Assembly: GCF_004682045.1 (NCBI RefSeq)
Contig: NZ_QUZT01000005.1
Location: forward strand, 1-64,000
Origin: Pseudomonas nabeulensis
GTDB lineage: Bacteria > Pseudomonadota > Gammaproteobacteria > Pseudomonadales > Pseudomonadaceae
Direction: 5' to 3'
Length of the DNA: 64,000 nucleotides
In this document: one piece after another, positions 44,241-54,542 of the stretch
Numbering within the stretch: position 1 is the first letter of the stretch
How the letters are laid out: each line of letters begins with the position of its first letter
Made by a program: the position numbers and the translations under genes
The notes under the pieces: model-generated
Seen by the model: the letters and a program-made list of their open reading frames with translations, nothing else
Databases searched by the model: none
What the model was told of the DNA's origin: nothing

Positions 44241-45653
44241 CTACATGCTCGTCGTTTTCAGAATGGTCGAGGTCGATCTGGCAGGGCCCATTTCCCGAAA
44301 CAACGCCTGTGCACGCGGGTCGCTCGCATAGGCCACATTGATACGCAACCACTCACTGTGCTCACCACTCGGATAGAACAGCGAGCCTGGAGACAACAAT
44401 ACCCCCAGCCGTCGGGCGCAAGCCTGCAACCGCGAAAACTCCCCGCCACCCGGCCGCACCCACAGGAACATGCCGCCTGCGGGTACGGCAAACACCTCCC
44501 ACTCTTCGTCTTCCAGCACCTGCAATGTGGCGGCCATTTCGGCGTTCAGCCGTTTGCGCAGGCGCTGCACCCACTTGCGATAGGTGCCATTGGCCAACAA
44601 GGACGCGACCACCGCCTCGGCAAACCGCGAGGTGCCGAAGCCGGTCAGCGTCTTTAAGTTGGCCAGTTGCGCGATGAGCGCTGCGCTGGCGCTGAGATAC
44701 CCCACGCGCAGGGCACTGCTCAGGGTCTTGGAAAAGCTCGCGACATAAATCACCCGTTCATCGTGGGGCAAGGCCGAAAGCCGCGTGCAGCTGGCGTGCT
44801 GCAGATCGCCCAGCACGTCCTCCTCGATGATCAGGAAGTTCTCGCGATGCGCCAGCGCCAATAGGTCCTCGGCCACCCCTCGAGACAGGCTGGTGCCGGT
44901 GGGGTTGTGATAAAGGCTATGGATAAACAGGCATTTGGGGCGATGCTGGAGCAACAGGGCTTCGAGCGCCGCAATGTCCGGGCCGCCTCGCATACGTGGT
45001 ACTGCAAGCACGCTGACGCCCTGGAACGCCAGTTGACGATAAAGGTTGCCGTACCCGGGTGTCTCCACCACCACGCAATCACCGGGCTTGAGCAGCGTGC
45101 GTATCAACAGGTCCTGGGCGTGACTGACGCCTGCCGTAGTAAGAATGCCGTCAACGCTGGCGGGAATGTGAAGCTGAGTCAGGCGCTTGAGCAATTGCTC
45201 GCGCAGCACGGGCAGGCCCAGCGGCGTGCTGTAGTTGAACAGGCCGGCGGTGTCGGTGCGTGTGACTTCACGAATGGCGTAGCTGATGTCATCACTTTCG
45301 CGCCAGGTATCCGGCAACCAGCCACAGCCCAGTTTCAGCTCGCCCAGCGGATTATCAGCAAAGGCGCCCCAGATCCGCTCCGCACCTTCATACCATTGGC
45401 CTTCATGCACAAGCGGCGGATGGGCCACCACAAAACCCGAGCCTTGCTTCGATGCCAGCACCCCCTGGGCGACCATCCGTTCAAATGCCTCGATCACATT
45501 GGACTGACTGAGCAGGTTGTCTTGGGCCAATTGTCGAATGGACGGCAGACGGGTGCCGGGGCTCGCCCCGCTGTTGCGAATCCACTGCGCTACCGCACTG
45601 ACGATTTGCTGCACCACCGGTACAAGGGCTTGTCGATCGATCCCTAAATCCAT
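44241..45653 (-). CDS. MocR-type regulator (GntR HTH fused to aminotransferase fold)
   Basis: A 470-residue protein. The N-terminal GntR winged helix ([39 protein letters not shown]) is followed by a class I aminotransferase-like domain. The PLP lysine is in [16 protein letters not shown] and the phosphate-site Asp in [10 protein letters not shown]. MocR proteins usually sense a vitamin B6 form or an amino compound and control a nearby gene. No clear target is adjacent. Confidence 0.85.
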   Translation of the reverse strand: MDLGIDRQALVPVVQQIVSAVAQWIRNSGASPGTRLPSIRQLAQDNLLSQSNVIEAFERMVAQGVLASKQGSGFVVAHPPLVHEGQWYEGAERIWGAFADNPLGELKLGCGWLPDTWRESDDISYAIREVTRTDTAGLFNYSTPLGLPVLREQLLKRLTQLHIPASVDGILTTAGVSHAQDLLIRTLLKPGDCVVVETPGYGNLYRQLAFQGVSVLAVPRMRGGPDIAALEALLLQHRPKCLFIHSLYHNPTGTSLSRGVAEDLLALAHRENFLIIEEDVLGDLQHASCTRLSALPHDERVIYVASFSKTLSSALRVGYLSASAALIAQLANLKTLTGFGTSRFAEAVVASLLANGTYRKWVQRLRKRLNAEMAATLQVLEDEEWEVFAVPAGGMFLWVRPGGGEFSRLQACARRLGVLLSPGSLFYPSGEHSEWLRINVAYASDPRAQALFREMGPARSTSTILKTTSM

Positions 45654-45856
45654 GAGCCACTCACTTCAACTGTCTGTTATTCAACCCGAGGGAGTTAAGC
45701 ACAGAAGCCTGAGAAAGCCGGCGGCAAAAATTTATTAAAGTATTGATTTTATTGAATTATTTACCTTGTGATACACATTCTGACAGGGCACTTTGCCAGC
45801 CCGGAAAAAACCTCACAGCACCCCAACCCTTTTCGAATGGGGTACGGCGCGAGGTC

Positions 45857-46618
45857 CTAGATAGCCGTGGCGCCACCATCCACCGCCAAGGCATGCCCGG
45901 TGGTAAATGCGGCGCCATCACTGCACAGATACAGCACCGCGCTGGCGATCTCTTCAACCTTGCCGATGCGCCCCACCGGGTGCATGGCGGCCGCGAAGTC
46001 CGCCTTGCGCGGGTCGGCTTCATAGGCGCGCCGGAACATATCGGTATCAATCACCGCCGGGCACACCGCGTTGACGCGGATGTTCTTCTTCGCATATTCG
46101 ATGGCTGCCGACTTGGTCAGCCCGATCACCGCATGCTTGGACGCCGCGTAGATACTCATCTTCGGCGCCGCCCCCAACCCAGCCACCGACGCGGTGTTGA
46201 CGATAGCACCGCCGCCCTGGGCCAACAGCAGCGGCAATTGGTGCTTCATGCACAGCCACACGCCCTTGACGTTGACGCCCATGATGGCGTCGAACTCGTC
46301 CAGGCTGCCATCCGCCAGCTTGCCCTTCTCGATCTCGATCCCGGCGTTGTTGAAGGCATAGTCCAGACGGCCGTATGCACCGAGGGTCTGGGCCATCAAC
46401 TGCTGCACATCCGCCTCCTGGGTGACGTTGCAACGCACAAACAGCGCTTCGCCACCGGCCTGCCGGATCAGCGCCACGGTGCCCTCACCGCCCGCCACAT
46501 CGAGGTCGGCGACGACGACCTTCAAGCCTTCGGCGGCGAATGCCAGCGCGGTGGCGCGGCCAATACCGGCGGCGGCGCCGGTTACCAGGGCGACCTGGCC
46601 GGAAAACGTCATGCTCAT
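45857..46618 (-). CDS. short-chain dehydrogenase/reductase
   Basis: A 253-residue SDR with the nucleotide motif VTGAAAGIGRATALAF, NNAG (YAFNNAGIEIEKG), catalytic Ser in NTASVAGLG and YAASK (Tyr and Lys). It ends TTGHALAVDGGATAI, typical of SDRs. The substrate is unknown. It is divergent from the MDR reductase gene at 46792, with 173 bases between. Confidence 0.88.
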   Translation of the reverse strand: MSMTFSGQVALVTGAAAGIGRATALAFAAEGLKVVVADLDVAGGEGTVALIRQAGGEALFVRCNVTQEADVQQLMAQTLGAYGRLDYAFNNAGIEIEKGKLADGSLDEFDAIMGVNVKGVWLCMKHQLPLLLAQGGGAIVNTASVAGLGAAPKMSIYAASKHAVIGLTKSAAIEYAKKNIRVNAVCPAVIDTDMFRRAYEADPRKADFAAAMHPVGRIGKVEEIASAVLYLCSDGAAFTTGHALAVDGGATAI

Positions 46619-46791
46619 GGGAGGATGTCCTGTAGGAAAAATGACCGTGGCAGCAGTCTAGCCAACGCCATGAGAGCCACGTCAGCACTATCAGTTGCGC
46701 CTATCAACCTGCATTCGCAGGGGCGCCGGGCCTTGCCTCCCACGCGCTGAAGGTCTATCACTTCCCGTTCATTTCCAGAAGAGTCGCTGCC

Positions 46792-47799
46792 ATGACTGCC
46801 CAGACCAACCGCCAATTCCTGCTCGCCAAACGCCCGGTCGGCGCGGCAACCCGGGACACCTTCACCTACCAGGAAGTGCCGGTGGGCACACCCCAGGATG
46901 GCCAGGTACTGGTGCGCAATGAATACCTGTCTCTGGACCCGGCGATGCGCGGCTGGATGAATGAGGGCAAGTCCTACATTCCGCCGGTCGGTATCGGTGA
47001 GGTTATGCGCGCACTGGGCGTAGGCAAGGTGATTGCGTCGAATAACCCGAAATTCGCCGTAGGGGACTACGTAAACGGTGCCCTGGGCGTGCAGGATTAT
47101 TTCCTTGGCGAGCCGCGTGGGTTCTATAAGGTCGATCCAACACTGGCACCGCTGCCACGCTACTTGTCGGCCCTTGGCATGACCGGCATGACCGCCTACT
47201 TCGCCCTGCTGGATACGGGCGCACCCAAGGCCGGCGACACCGTGGTGATCTCCGGCGCGGCCGGTGCGGTAGGCAGCATTGCCGGGCAAATCGCCAAGAT
47301 CAAAGGCTGCCGCGTGGTGGGCATCGCTGGCGGCGCCGACAAGTGCAAGTTTCTGGTGGATGAGCTGGGTTTTGACGCCGCTATCGACTACAAAAACGAG
47401 GACGTGCCGGCTGCGCTCAAGCGCGAGTGCCCCAAGGGCGTGGATGTGTATTTCGATAACGTCGGCGGGGATATTCTCGATGCCGTGCTCAACCGCCTGG
47501 CGTTGAAAGCACGGGTGGTAATTTGCGGGGCTATCAGCCAGTACAACAACAAGGAAGCCGTCAAAGGCCCGGCCAACTATTTGTCACTGCTGGTCAATCG
47601 CGCACGTATGGAAGGGTTTGTGGTGATGGATCACGCCGCGAACTTTGCGGCTGCCGGCCAGGAGATGGGCGGCTGGATGGCTCAGGGCAAGCTCAAGAGC
47701 AAAGAGGATATTGTGGAGGGGCTGGAGACGTTCCCCGAGACGTTGATGAAGCTGTTCAACGGGGAGAACTTTGGGAAGCTTGTATTGAAAGTCAACTGA
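46792..47799 (+). CDS. NADP-dependent MDR oxidoreductase (prostaglandin/curcumin reductase-like)
   Basis: A 335-residue zinc-free MDR protein. Its N-terminal domain contains LVRNEYLSLDPAMRGWMNEG and its nucleotide loop VVISGAAGAVGSIAGQIAKI. It matches the enone/alkenal reductase branch (CurA, leukotriene B4 dehydrogenase type), which saturates double bonds with NADPH. A REP pair follows 15 bases after its stop. The true substrate is unknown. Confidence 0.88.
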   Translation: MTAQTNRQFLLAKRPVGAATRDTFTYQEVPVGTPQDGQVLVRNEYLSLDPAMRGWMNEGKSYIPPVGIGEVMRALGVGKVIASNNPKFAVGDYVNGALGVQDYFLGEPRGFYKVDPTLAPLPRYLSALGMTGMTAYFALLDTGAPKAGDTVVISGAAGAVGSIAGQIAKIKGCRVVGIAGGADKCKFLVDELGFDAAIDYKNEDVPAALKRECPKGVDVYFDNVGGDILDAVLNRLALKARVVICGAISQYNNKEAVKGPANYLSLLVNRARMEGFVVMDHAANFAAAGQEMGGWMAQGKLKSKEDIVEGLETFPETLMKLFNGENFGKLVLKVN

Positions 47800-47814
47800 T
47801 GGCTTTGGAGATCT

Positions 47815-47909
47815 AAATGTGGGAGGGGGCTTGCCCCCGATAGCAGAGTGTCAGACAGCTCATCTGTAACTGATACACCGCAATCGGGGGCAAGCCCCCT
47901 CCCACATTT
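47815..47909. repeat. REP-type inverted pair (REPIN)
   Basis: AAATGTGGGAGGGGGCTTGC at 47815 and its inverse ending at 47909 flank a spacer of about 38 bases. This is another Pseudomonas palindromic repeat class, between the convergent oxidoreductase and pyrF genes, where it may end both transcripts. Confidence 0.88.
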
Positions 47910-47931
47910 GGATCTTTGTTTGCCTTAGCGA

Positions 47932-48630
47932 TCAGGCGATCTCGGCAACCACTGCCGCCAACGCCTTCGCCGGATCCGCCGCCTGGCTGATCGGACGGCC
48001 AATCACCAGGTAATCGGAACCTGCATCCAGTGCCTGACGTGGGGTCAGGATACGGCGCTGGTCATCCTGGGCGCTGCCCGCCGGACGAATTCCCGGTGTC
48101 ACCAGTTGCAGCGACGGATGGGCGGTCTTCAGCGCCTGGGCTTCCAGCGCCGAGCACACCAGGCCATCAAGACCGGCCTTCTGCGCCAGGGCCGCCAGAC
48201 GCAGCACTTGCTCCTGAGGCTCGATGTCCAGGCCAATACCGGCCAGGTCTTCGCGCTCCATGCTGGTCAGCACGGTCACACCGATCAACAGCGGTTTAGG
48301 GCCGCTGCGCTGTTCCAGCACCTCACGGCAGGCGGTCATCATGCGCAGGCCGCCGGAGCAGTGCACGTTGACCATCCACACACCCATTTCAGCGGCGGCT
48401 TTCACGGCCATGGCAGTGGTGTTGGGGATATCGTGGAATTTCAGGTCGAGGAATACTTCGAAGCCTTTGTCACGCAGGGTGCCGACGATTTCCGCCGCGC
48501 AGCTGGTGAACAGTTCCTTGCCGACCTTGACCCGGCAAAGCTTCGGGTCCAACTGGTCAGCCAGCTTCAGTGCGGCGTCACGAGTGGGGTAATCCAGGGC
48601 GACGATGATAGGAGTCTGGCAGACGGACAT
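47932..48630 (-). CDS. pyrF: orotidine 5'-phosphate decarboxylase
   Basis: A 232-residue OMP decarboxylase, the last step of UMP synthesis. It has the active-site segment [11 protein letters not shown] with catalytic Asp and Lys, an N-terminal [17 protein letters not shown] strand-helix, and a phosphate-binding end ([16 protein letters not shown]). The length is usual. The ATG at 48630 has a normal start context. It is a backbone housekeeping gene. Confidence 0.95.
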   Translation of the reverse strand: MSVCQTPIIVALDYPTRDAALKLADQLDPKLCRVKVGKELFTSCAAEIVGTLRDKGFEVFLDLKFHDIPNTTAMAVKAAAEMGVWMVNVHCSGGLRMMTACREVLEQRSGPKPLLIGVTVLTSMEREDLAGIGLDIEPQEQVLRLAALAQKAGLDGLVCSALEAQALKTAHPSLQLVTPGIRPAGSAQDDQRRILTPRQALDAGSDYLVIGRPISQAADPAKALAAVVAEIA

Positions 48631-48889
48631 TGGGATGGGCTCTCAGGCAAGTCGAAATCGGCGCGGATTGTAGCGCAAGCGGCGCCGTTGCGGGATCCGA
48701 TGATCGGTAAATACTGACCAGGTGCCATCGGACGGACATTTCAGCCAATTATTTCAAAGCTGATACATTCACGACATGCCCCCAACACGCCCCCCGGCTA
48801 GGCTCGCTCGCACGACCCACCGACCAGCACTACCAGCCATGGGGCTGGGCGCCTATGCTGACCGCAACAACCAGGCAGATGATCGCACT

Positions 48890-49654
48890 ATGCATACTCC
48901 TTCCGTCCCTGTACACGAAGAGCCAAAAGGCGCGGTGATCGCCGATGACAAGCGCTGGAACACCCGCGCACTGATCGTCGACGACGATGTGCCGATTCGC
49001 GAGCTGCTGATCGACTACCTGGCGCGCTTCAATATCCTCGCCACCGGCGTGACCGACGGCGCCGCCATGCGCCTGGCCATGCAGGCCGAGACCTTTGACG
49101 TGGTGGTGCTCGACCTGATGCTGCCGGGCGAAGACGGCCTGTCGCTGTGCCGCTGGCTGCGTTCGGAATCGGACATCCCGATCCTGATGCTCACCGCCCG
49201 CTGCGAACCCACCGATCGCATCATCGGCCTGGAACTGGGGGCCGACGACTACATGTCCAAGCCCTTCGAGCCGCGTGAACTGGTGGCGCGTATCCAGACC
49301 ATCCTGCGCCGTGTGCGCGATGACCGCACCGAACAGCGCGCCAATATCCGCTTCGACAACTGGCGCCTCAACAGCGTATTGCGCCAACTGGTGGCCGATG
49401 ATGGCTTGGTGGTGCCGCTGTCCAACGCCGAATTCCGCCTGCTGTGGGTATTTATCGAACGCCCGCGCCGGGTGTTGAGTCGCGAACAACTGCTGGACGC
49501 TGCCCGAGGCCGCTCCATCGAAGCATTCGATCGCAGCATCGACCTGCTGGTGTCGCGCCTGCGCCAAAAACTCGGGGATGACCCCAAGGCACCGCAGTTG
49601 ATCAAGACCGTACGTGGCGAAGGCTACCTGTTCGACGCCCGAGACATCGGCTGA
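48890..49654 (+). CDS. OmpR-family response regulator
   Basis: ATG 48890 is preferred over an upstream open extension. The 254-residue regulator has a receiver domain (ALIVDDDVPIRELLIDYLAR, phospho-Asp in VVVLDLMLPGEDG, Lys in DDYMSKPFEPREL) and a C-terminal winged helix (LSREQLLDAARGRSIEAFDR). It overlaps the sensor kinase gene (TGATG). The signal is unknown. Confidence 0.92.
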   Translation: MHTPSVPVHEEPKGAVIADDKRWNTRALIVDDDVPIRELLIDYLARFNILATGVTDGAAMRLAMQAETFDVVVLDLMLPGEDGLSLCRWLRSESDIPILMLTARCEPTDRIIGLELGADDYMSKPFEPRELVARIQTILRRVRDDRTEQRANIRFDNWRLNSVLRQLVADDGLVVPLSNAEFRLLWVFIERPRRVLSREQLLDAARGRSIEAFDRSIDLLVSRLRQKLGDDPKAPQLIKTVRGEGYLFDARDIG

Positions 49655-50694
49655 TGCGCGCCCCCTTCAACACGCTGTTCGGTCGGCTGTTCGGCGTGTT
49701 GCTGGTGGCGATCATCCTGGCCCATGTACTGGCCATCGCCTGGTTCCGGCATTACGGCCCACCGCCTCCGCCGCCGCCTCAAGAAACCTTTGTCGAGCAA
49801 CCTGACGGCAGCATGAAGCCGCTGAACAAGGAGCATCATCGCCCCTGGTTTGGTGGCCCGGTGGTGCCGCTGACGTTCCAGTTCATCTCGCTGATCATTG
49901 CTGCGTGGTACGGCGCCAAACTGCTGAGCCGGCCGATCCAGCGCCTGAGCGACGCCGCCGAGCGCCTGAGTTTGGACCTCGACAGCCCGCCCCTGGAAGA
50001 AACCGGCCCCCGCGAGGCGCGCCAGGCGGCATCGACGTTCAACCTGATGCAGCGGCGTATCCGTGAGCAAGTCAGCCAACGGGCACGCATGCTGGGCGCG
50101 GTGTCCCATGACCTGCGCACCCCGCTGTCACGCCTCAAGCTGCGCCTGGAACAGATCGAGGACGCCAAGTTGCAGGGCCAGATGCGTCAGGACCTCAACG
50201 ACATGATCGGCATGCTCGACGCCACCCTGAGCTACCTGCACGAACAGCGCACCAGCGAAACCCGGCATTGGCTGGATGTGCAGGCGCTGGTGGAGTCCAT
50301 GAGCGAAAACGCCCAGGACCAAGGCTCGGATGTGCAATTCGCCGGCACTTGCGCACCCTTGCAGGTGCAGCCAATGGCCCTGCGCTCGTGCCTCAACAAC
50401 CTGATCGACAACGCGCTGCGCTATGCCGGCACGGCGCGTATCGAATTGGAAGACAGCCGCGAGGCGCTGCTGATTCGGGTGATCGACCACGGGCCTGGCA
50501 TTGCGGCGGACAAGCGCGAGGCGGTATTTGAGCCGTTTTATCGGCTGGAAGGCTCGCGCAACCGCAATTCCGGCGGGGTTGGATTGGGGATGACGATATC
50601 CAAAGAGGCGGTGGAGCGCCTGGGTGGGCGCTTGAGCCTGGAAGAAACCCCAGGCGGTGGGTTGACCGCGGTCTTGTGGTTGCCAAGGGCATAG
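49654..50694 (+). CDS. sensor histidine kinase partner
   Basis: A 346-residue kinase with two membrane helices flanking a short, Pro-rich periplasmic loop (PPPPPPQETF), then HAMP, a dimerisation domain with His in LGAVSHDLRTPLSRLKLRLE, and an ATPase domain (N-box NNLIDNALRYAG, DHGPGIAADKREAVFEPF). Its start overlaps the response regulator stop. The small sensor loop suggests sensing at or near the membrane. Confidence 0.92.
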   Translation: MRAPFNTLFGRLFGVLLVAIILAHVLAIAWFRHYGPPPPPPPQETFVEQPDGSMKPLNKEHHRPWFGGPVVPLTFQFISLIIAAWYGAKLLSRPIQRLSDAAERLSLDLDSPPLEETGPREARQAASTFNLMQRRIREQVSQRARMLGAVSHDLRTPLSRLKLRLEQIEDAKLQGQMRQDLNDMIGMLDATLSYLHEQRTSETRHWLDVQALVESMSENAQDQGSDVQFAGTCAPLQVQPMALRSCLNNLIDNALRYAGTARIELEDSREALLIRVIDHGPGIAADKREAVFEPFYRLEGSRNRNSGGVGLGMTISKEAVERLGGRLSLEETPGGGLTAVLWLPRA

Positions 50695-50711
50695 GACACA
50701 CACAGTTCTAA

Positions 50712-50741
50712 ATGTGGGAGGGGGCTTGCCCCCTCCCACAT
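50712..50741. repeat. single REP palindrome acting as likely terminator
   Basis: ATGTGGGAGGGGG and CCCCCTCCCACAT around a 4-base loop (CTTG) form a strong 13-bp hairpin between the convergent kinase and permease genes. The sequence is half of the REP class seen at 47815. Confidence 0.85.
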
Positions 50742-50754
50742 CGACCGAGGCCAT

Positions 50755-51810
50755 TCAGGTGTTTTCCCGACGGTTTTGGGCCTGGGTCGCACTCCAATCC
50801 ATCAACAAGCTATACGCCACCGCCAACAACGTCGGGCCGATAAACAGGCCGATAAAACCAAACGCAATCAACCCGCCAAACACCCCCAGCAACACGATCA
50901 CCAACGGCAGGTTGCCGCCACGGCTGATCAGGTACGGCTTGAGCACGTTGTCCACGCCACTGATGATGAACGTGCCCCATATGCCGAGGAACACCGCATA
51001 GGTGTAATCGCCCTTCCAGGCCAGCCACGCCGTGGCCGGGATCCACACCAGCGGAGGGCCCATGGGGATCAGGCTGAGCAGGAAGGTCACGATGCCCAAC
51101 ACCAGCGCGCCCGGCACGCCGGCGATCAGGAAGCCGATCAACGCCAACAGCGCCTGGGCTGCCGCCGTACCAATCACACCGTTGACCACCCGCTGCACGG
51201 TGCCTGCCACCAGTTCGATGTAGTAGCCGGCGCGTTCGCCGATCAAACGTTCCAGCAAACGGTGTACAAACGTCGCCAGGCGCGGCCCGTCACGATAGAA
51301 GAAGAACACGAACACCAGGCTCAGGGTCAGCTCCAGAATGCCGCCACCGATCTGTGCACTGCGCGCCAGCAGCCAGTTGCCGACCTGGCCAAAGTACGGC
51401 TTGAGCGTGACCATCAGCGCCGCGCCTTGCTGGTCGATGCTGTCCCACATGCCGACCAGGCGTTCACCGACAAACGGAATCGAGCCCAGCCAGGTTGGCG
51501 CCTCGGGCAAGCCGTCGACCTGGATATCCTTGATCAACGTGACGGCGTCACGCACATGGTCCGCCAGGTTGAACCCCATCCACACCAGCGGCGCCGCCAC
51601 CAGCAGCATCCAGCACAAGGTCAGGATGCCGGCCGCCAAGGATTCGCGACCACCCAACCAACGGGTGAGCAGGCGCATCAGCGGCCAGCTGGCAAACGCC
51701 AGCACCGCGCCCCAGAACAGCGCCGACCAGAACGGCGCCATCACCCAGAAGCTGGCACCAAACAGCACCAGCAGCAGGATTTGCACCAGCAGGCGATCGT
51801 TATTGAGCAT
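50755..51810 (-). CDS. AI-2E family membrane permease
   Basis: A 351-residue protein with seven to eight membrane helices (LLLVLFGASFWVMAPFWSAL, LLALIGFLIAGVPGALVLGI) and the family block GVPGALVLGIVTFLLSLIPM-GPP. The family (PerM/TqsA) includes putative autoinducer or Na+/H+ transporters. The substrate is unknown. It is transcribed convergently to the kinase. Confidence 0.85.
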   Translation of the reverse strand: MLNNDRLLVQILLLVLFGASFWVMAPFWSALFWGAVLAFASWPLMRLLTRWLGGRESLAAGILTLCWMLLVAAPLVWMGFNLADHVRDAVTLIKDIQVDGLPEAPTWLGSIPFVGERLVGMWDSIDQQGAALMVTLKPYFGQVGNWLLARSAQIGGGILELTLSLVFVFFFYRDGPRLATFVHRLLERLIGERAGYYIELVAGTVQRVVNGVIGTAAAQALLALIGFLIAGVPGALVLGIVTFLLSLIPMGPPLVWIPATAWLAWKGDYTYAVFLGIWGTFIISGVDNVLKPYLISRGGNLPLVIVLLGVFGGLIAFGFIGLFIGPTLLAVAYSLLMDWSATQAQNRRENT

Positions 51811-51881
51811 GGGGGTTCTCTAGAAGAAGACGGTAGGAAGAAGCTTAGGCGAACGGCGCGGGTCCGTTCGCCCTGTGACGC

Positions 51882-52688
51882 TTAGCGTATCAGATGCAGG
51901 TGCAGGCCCTTGGCATCGCCGGTGCCGGTCTCCATGCGCGCAGCACGTACGCCGCTGTCGATCAGGCCCTGGCGCCAGGCTTCGGCGGTCGGCCCGGTCA
52001 AACTCACTCGCAACGTTGCGTCAAGGTTCAGTCCGCGGGAAATCAGCGTCAGCCAGGTGTCATCCGGCTCACCGCCCAGCGTAGGAAAATCCAGCTCGCC
52101 GGTGCTTTTCAGCTCACGCAACAAGGTGGCCGAGGTTGGCAGCAGATCTCCCAACGGCGCGGTGGCGTCCAGTTGCTCGACATGCAGATAGGCGCGGCGG
52201 TTGCCACGGGTGATGCCGTAGAGCGCCAGCAGGGAGTTGTCCATGCGCAGGAGCAGGTATTCCTGCTGGCTGTCGGCACCTACCAACTTGGCGTTGCCAA
52301 ACACCTCGTTGGCCCACAGGCTGCTTTCTCCGCAATCACGGGCCTTGCACCAGAACAACAGCTGCGCGCCCTTCTCCTGCAACGCTTCACGGGTGGCGGT
52401 AAACGCTGCGCTGGAGCTGTGCTCGGGCGGTAATTCATAAGTGATGGCAGTGGTCTGGCCCCGTGCGGTGGCCTGGCCTTCATAACGCAACTGGCCGCTG
52501 ATCTTGCGGATCGCGCCCATGGGGTAGATGCGTTCTTTTTCTTCGGCGGGGCGGTAGTCGACAATCTGTGCGTCGACCTGGCGGGCCACGTTGGGCAGGT
52601 CCTGGCTACCCGGTGCGTCGGCGGCGAACACCAATGGGCTGAGCAGGCTCAACCCGAGGACACGGAGACATCCGTTACGCACGCTCAT
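51882..52688 (-). CDS. DUF4892-type periplasmic protein
   Basis: A 268-residue protein with a signal peptide (VLGLSLLSPLVFAADA) and a soluble domain. The C-terminal part (LTLISRGLNLDATLRVSLTG) looks like an OmpA-like/DUF4892 fold known in Pseudomonas. The function is unknown. It lies just downstream of the two hydrolase genes on the same strand. Confidence 0.7.
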   Translation of the reverse strand: MSVRNGCLRVLGLSLLSPLVFAADAPGSQDLPNVARQVDAQIVDYRPAEEKERIYPMGAIRKISGQLRYEGQATARGQTTAITYELPPEHSSSAAFTATREALQEKGAQLLFWCKARDCGESSLWANEVFGNAKLVGADSQQEYLLLRMDNSLLALYGITRGNRRAYLHVEQLDATAPLGDLLPTSATLLRELKSTGELDFPTLGGEPDDTWLTLISRGLNLDATLRVSLTGPTAEAWRQGLIDSGVRAARMETGTGDAKGLHLHLIR

Positions 52689-52790
52689 AGGATCAACGAG
52701 CTCTGGCCATGGGCGGTCGCAGCGATGTTGAGTTTATTCATGGTTGACTCCCTTTCAATCCGCCCAGCCTCGGCAGTTGACCGTCCCAAG

Positions 52791-53645
52791 TCAAGGCGCG
52801 GAGAAGAACCGATTGAAACAGTCTGCAACAAGGAGCGCGCCGGGCTCGTCATTCAGGTGCAAATGATGGCCGCCTGGCAACGTGGTCACCGTAAAGGGTA
52901 ACTGGGAAAGCAATTCGGGATGTTTCGCCAACATGCCATCAGCCGCGACGACTAACTGCGTAGGGCAGCCCACACGCCGCACGAAAGCCATGGCCTGTTC
53001 GTCTGTCAGACGCATCGGCGAAGCCAGGGTCAAGCGGCTGTCGGTGCGCCAGGTATACCCGCCCGGCACCGGCATCAAGCCGCGCTGGGCCAGCAGTTCG
53101 GCGGCTTCACGGCTGACGGCCACCACGCCTTTCATCCGCGCTTCGACGGCGCGATCCAAGGTGCTGTAGACCGGTTTGCGCTTGTCTTGCAGGTTCAATT
53201 GGGCCTGCAAGGCCATGCCCAACCGCTCGGCGGCGTTCTCACCGGTGGCGGTGGGCGGGATCACGCCGTCGATCAAACCCAGGTGCGTCACCCGTTCCGG
53301 TAACGCACCCGCCAGCGTCAACGAGACGATGGCGCCGAGGGAATGACCAAGTAATGCAAAACGTTTCCAGCCCAGTTGTTCGGCGACTTGCAGCACATCA
53401 AACACGTAATCCCACAAGGCATACCCGGCGCCCACGGGACGGTGCGCCGAATGCCCATGCCCCGCCATGTCCAACGCCACGATGCGCAGGCCTTTGAGCT
53501 TCGGCGCCAGCCGCGCAAAGCTGTTGGCGTTGTCGAGCCAGCCATGCAGGGCGATCACCGGCACACCGTCCTCGGGGCCAAACAAATGGGCGGCCAGTTC
53601 GATATGGGGCAGGCTCAGGCGCACTTCTTCGACGGGCGTACTCAT
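52791..53645 (-). CDS. alpha/beta hydrolase 1 of a tandem pair
   Basis: ATG 53645 overlaps the previous gene's stop (ATGA). The 284-residue hydrolase has HGWLDNANSFARLAP, the nucleophile elbow ALLGHSLGAIVSLTLAG (Ser), and His in LPGGHHLHLNDEPG. It is related to esterases of the MhpC class. Its neighbours are a second hydrolase, a thioesterase and an acyl-CoA ligase, suggesting lipid turnover. Substrate unknown. Confidence 0.85.
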   Translation of the reverse strand: MSTPVEEVRLSLPHIELAAHLFGPEDGVPVIALHGWLDNANSFARLAPKLKGLRIVALDMAGHGHSAHRPVGAGYALWDYVFDVLQVAEQLGWKRFALLGHSLGAIVSLTLAGALPERVTHLGLIDGVIPPTATGENAAERLGMALQAQLNLQDKRKPVYSTLDRAVEARMKGVVAVSREAAELLAQRGLMPVPGGYTWRTDSRLTLASPMRLTDEQAMAFVRRVGCPTQLVVAADGMLAKHPELLSQLPFTVTTLPGGHHLHLNDEPGALLVADCFNRFFSAP

Positions 53646-54445
53646 GCGCAATTGCGCTCGCGAGCCTGCCAGCGGGCGAACAGTTGCTTGATCAAGGTCG
53701 CGGTATCCTGGGGGCGTTCGAGGGGGAACATATGGCCGCCGGGCATGGTGAGCATCTCGCCCATGGGCAGGCGATCAACGCCACTGGCGTGGTGGCGCAT
53801 CACTACGCGACTCTGGCGACCGCGCACCACCGCCAATGGGACTTTCAATTGACGCACCTGGCCAGGGCTGGTGTGGGGCACACCGCGGTAGATGCTGATT
53901 TCAGTAGCCGGGTCGAAGCGCAAGCGCAGGCGGTCGCCCACTTGTTGCAGGCCATGTTGCAGATATGCGTCGAAACATTCCGGGTCAAAACCACGAAACA
54001 GGGTCTTGCCGGCGAAGTAGCTGCGCGCGGTGTCCAAATCGTTGAATTCTTCACGACGGCCCAAGGTGCGACCGGCCGGCGTGAGGCGGTCAATAAAGCC
54101 CAAGCGCTTGGCCGCGCGGATCACCCAACGGTCGGCGCGGGTCAGCACCGGCGAATCGAGCATGACCACACCGCGATACAACTGCGGGCAACGCATGGCC
54201 GCATGCAGATGCAGCACGCCGCCCAGGGAATGGCCAACCCCCCACACGGGTTCCGGTTGCAGTTCCAGATGGTGGATCAACTCGTCCACCAGGTTCTGCC
54301 AGTTGTCATCCACCGGAAACCTCGGGTCGTGACCATGCTGGGGCAAATGCGCCACTGCATATTCCGGGGCCAGGGCGGCAAACAACTTGCCGTAGGTGGC
54401 CGAGGGAAAGCCATTGGCGTGGGCAAAAAACACGTGCTGCGACAT
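53642..54445 (-). CDS. alpha/beta hydrolase 2 of a tandem pair
   Basis: A 267-residue hydrolase with HANGFPSATYGKLFAAL at the N-terminus, the nucleophile elbow VGHSLGGVLHLHAAM, and His in MPGGHMFPLERPQD. Its stop overlaps the start of hydrolase 1. The pair matches tandem hydrolases of the PA1621-PA1622 neighbourhood (recalled). Substrate unknown. Confidence 0.85.
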   Translation of the reverse strand: MSQHVFFAHANGFPSATYGKLFAALAPEYAVAHLPQHGHDPRFPVDDNWQNLVDELIHHLELQPEPVWGVGHSLGGVLHLHAAMRCPQLYRGVVMLDSPVLTRADRWVIRAAKRLGFIDRLTPAGRTLGRREEFNDLDTARSYFAGKTLFRGFDPECFDAYLQHGLQQVGDRLRLRFDPATEISIYRGVPHTSPGQVRQLKVPLAVVRGRQSRVVMRHHASGVDRLPMGEMLTMPGGHMFPLERPQDTATLIKQLFARWQARERNCA

Positions 54446-54542
54446 ACCGGTTCCATCTACAAAAACAGAGATCGATTGTCACCACCCTCGCGCACTACAG
54501 CAATGACTGTAACTGCCAGGAATGATGACACTCACGCCACGC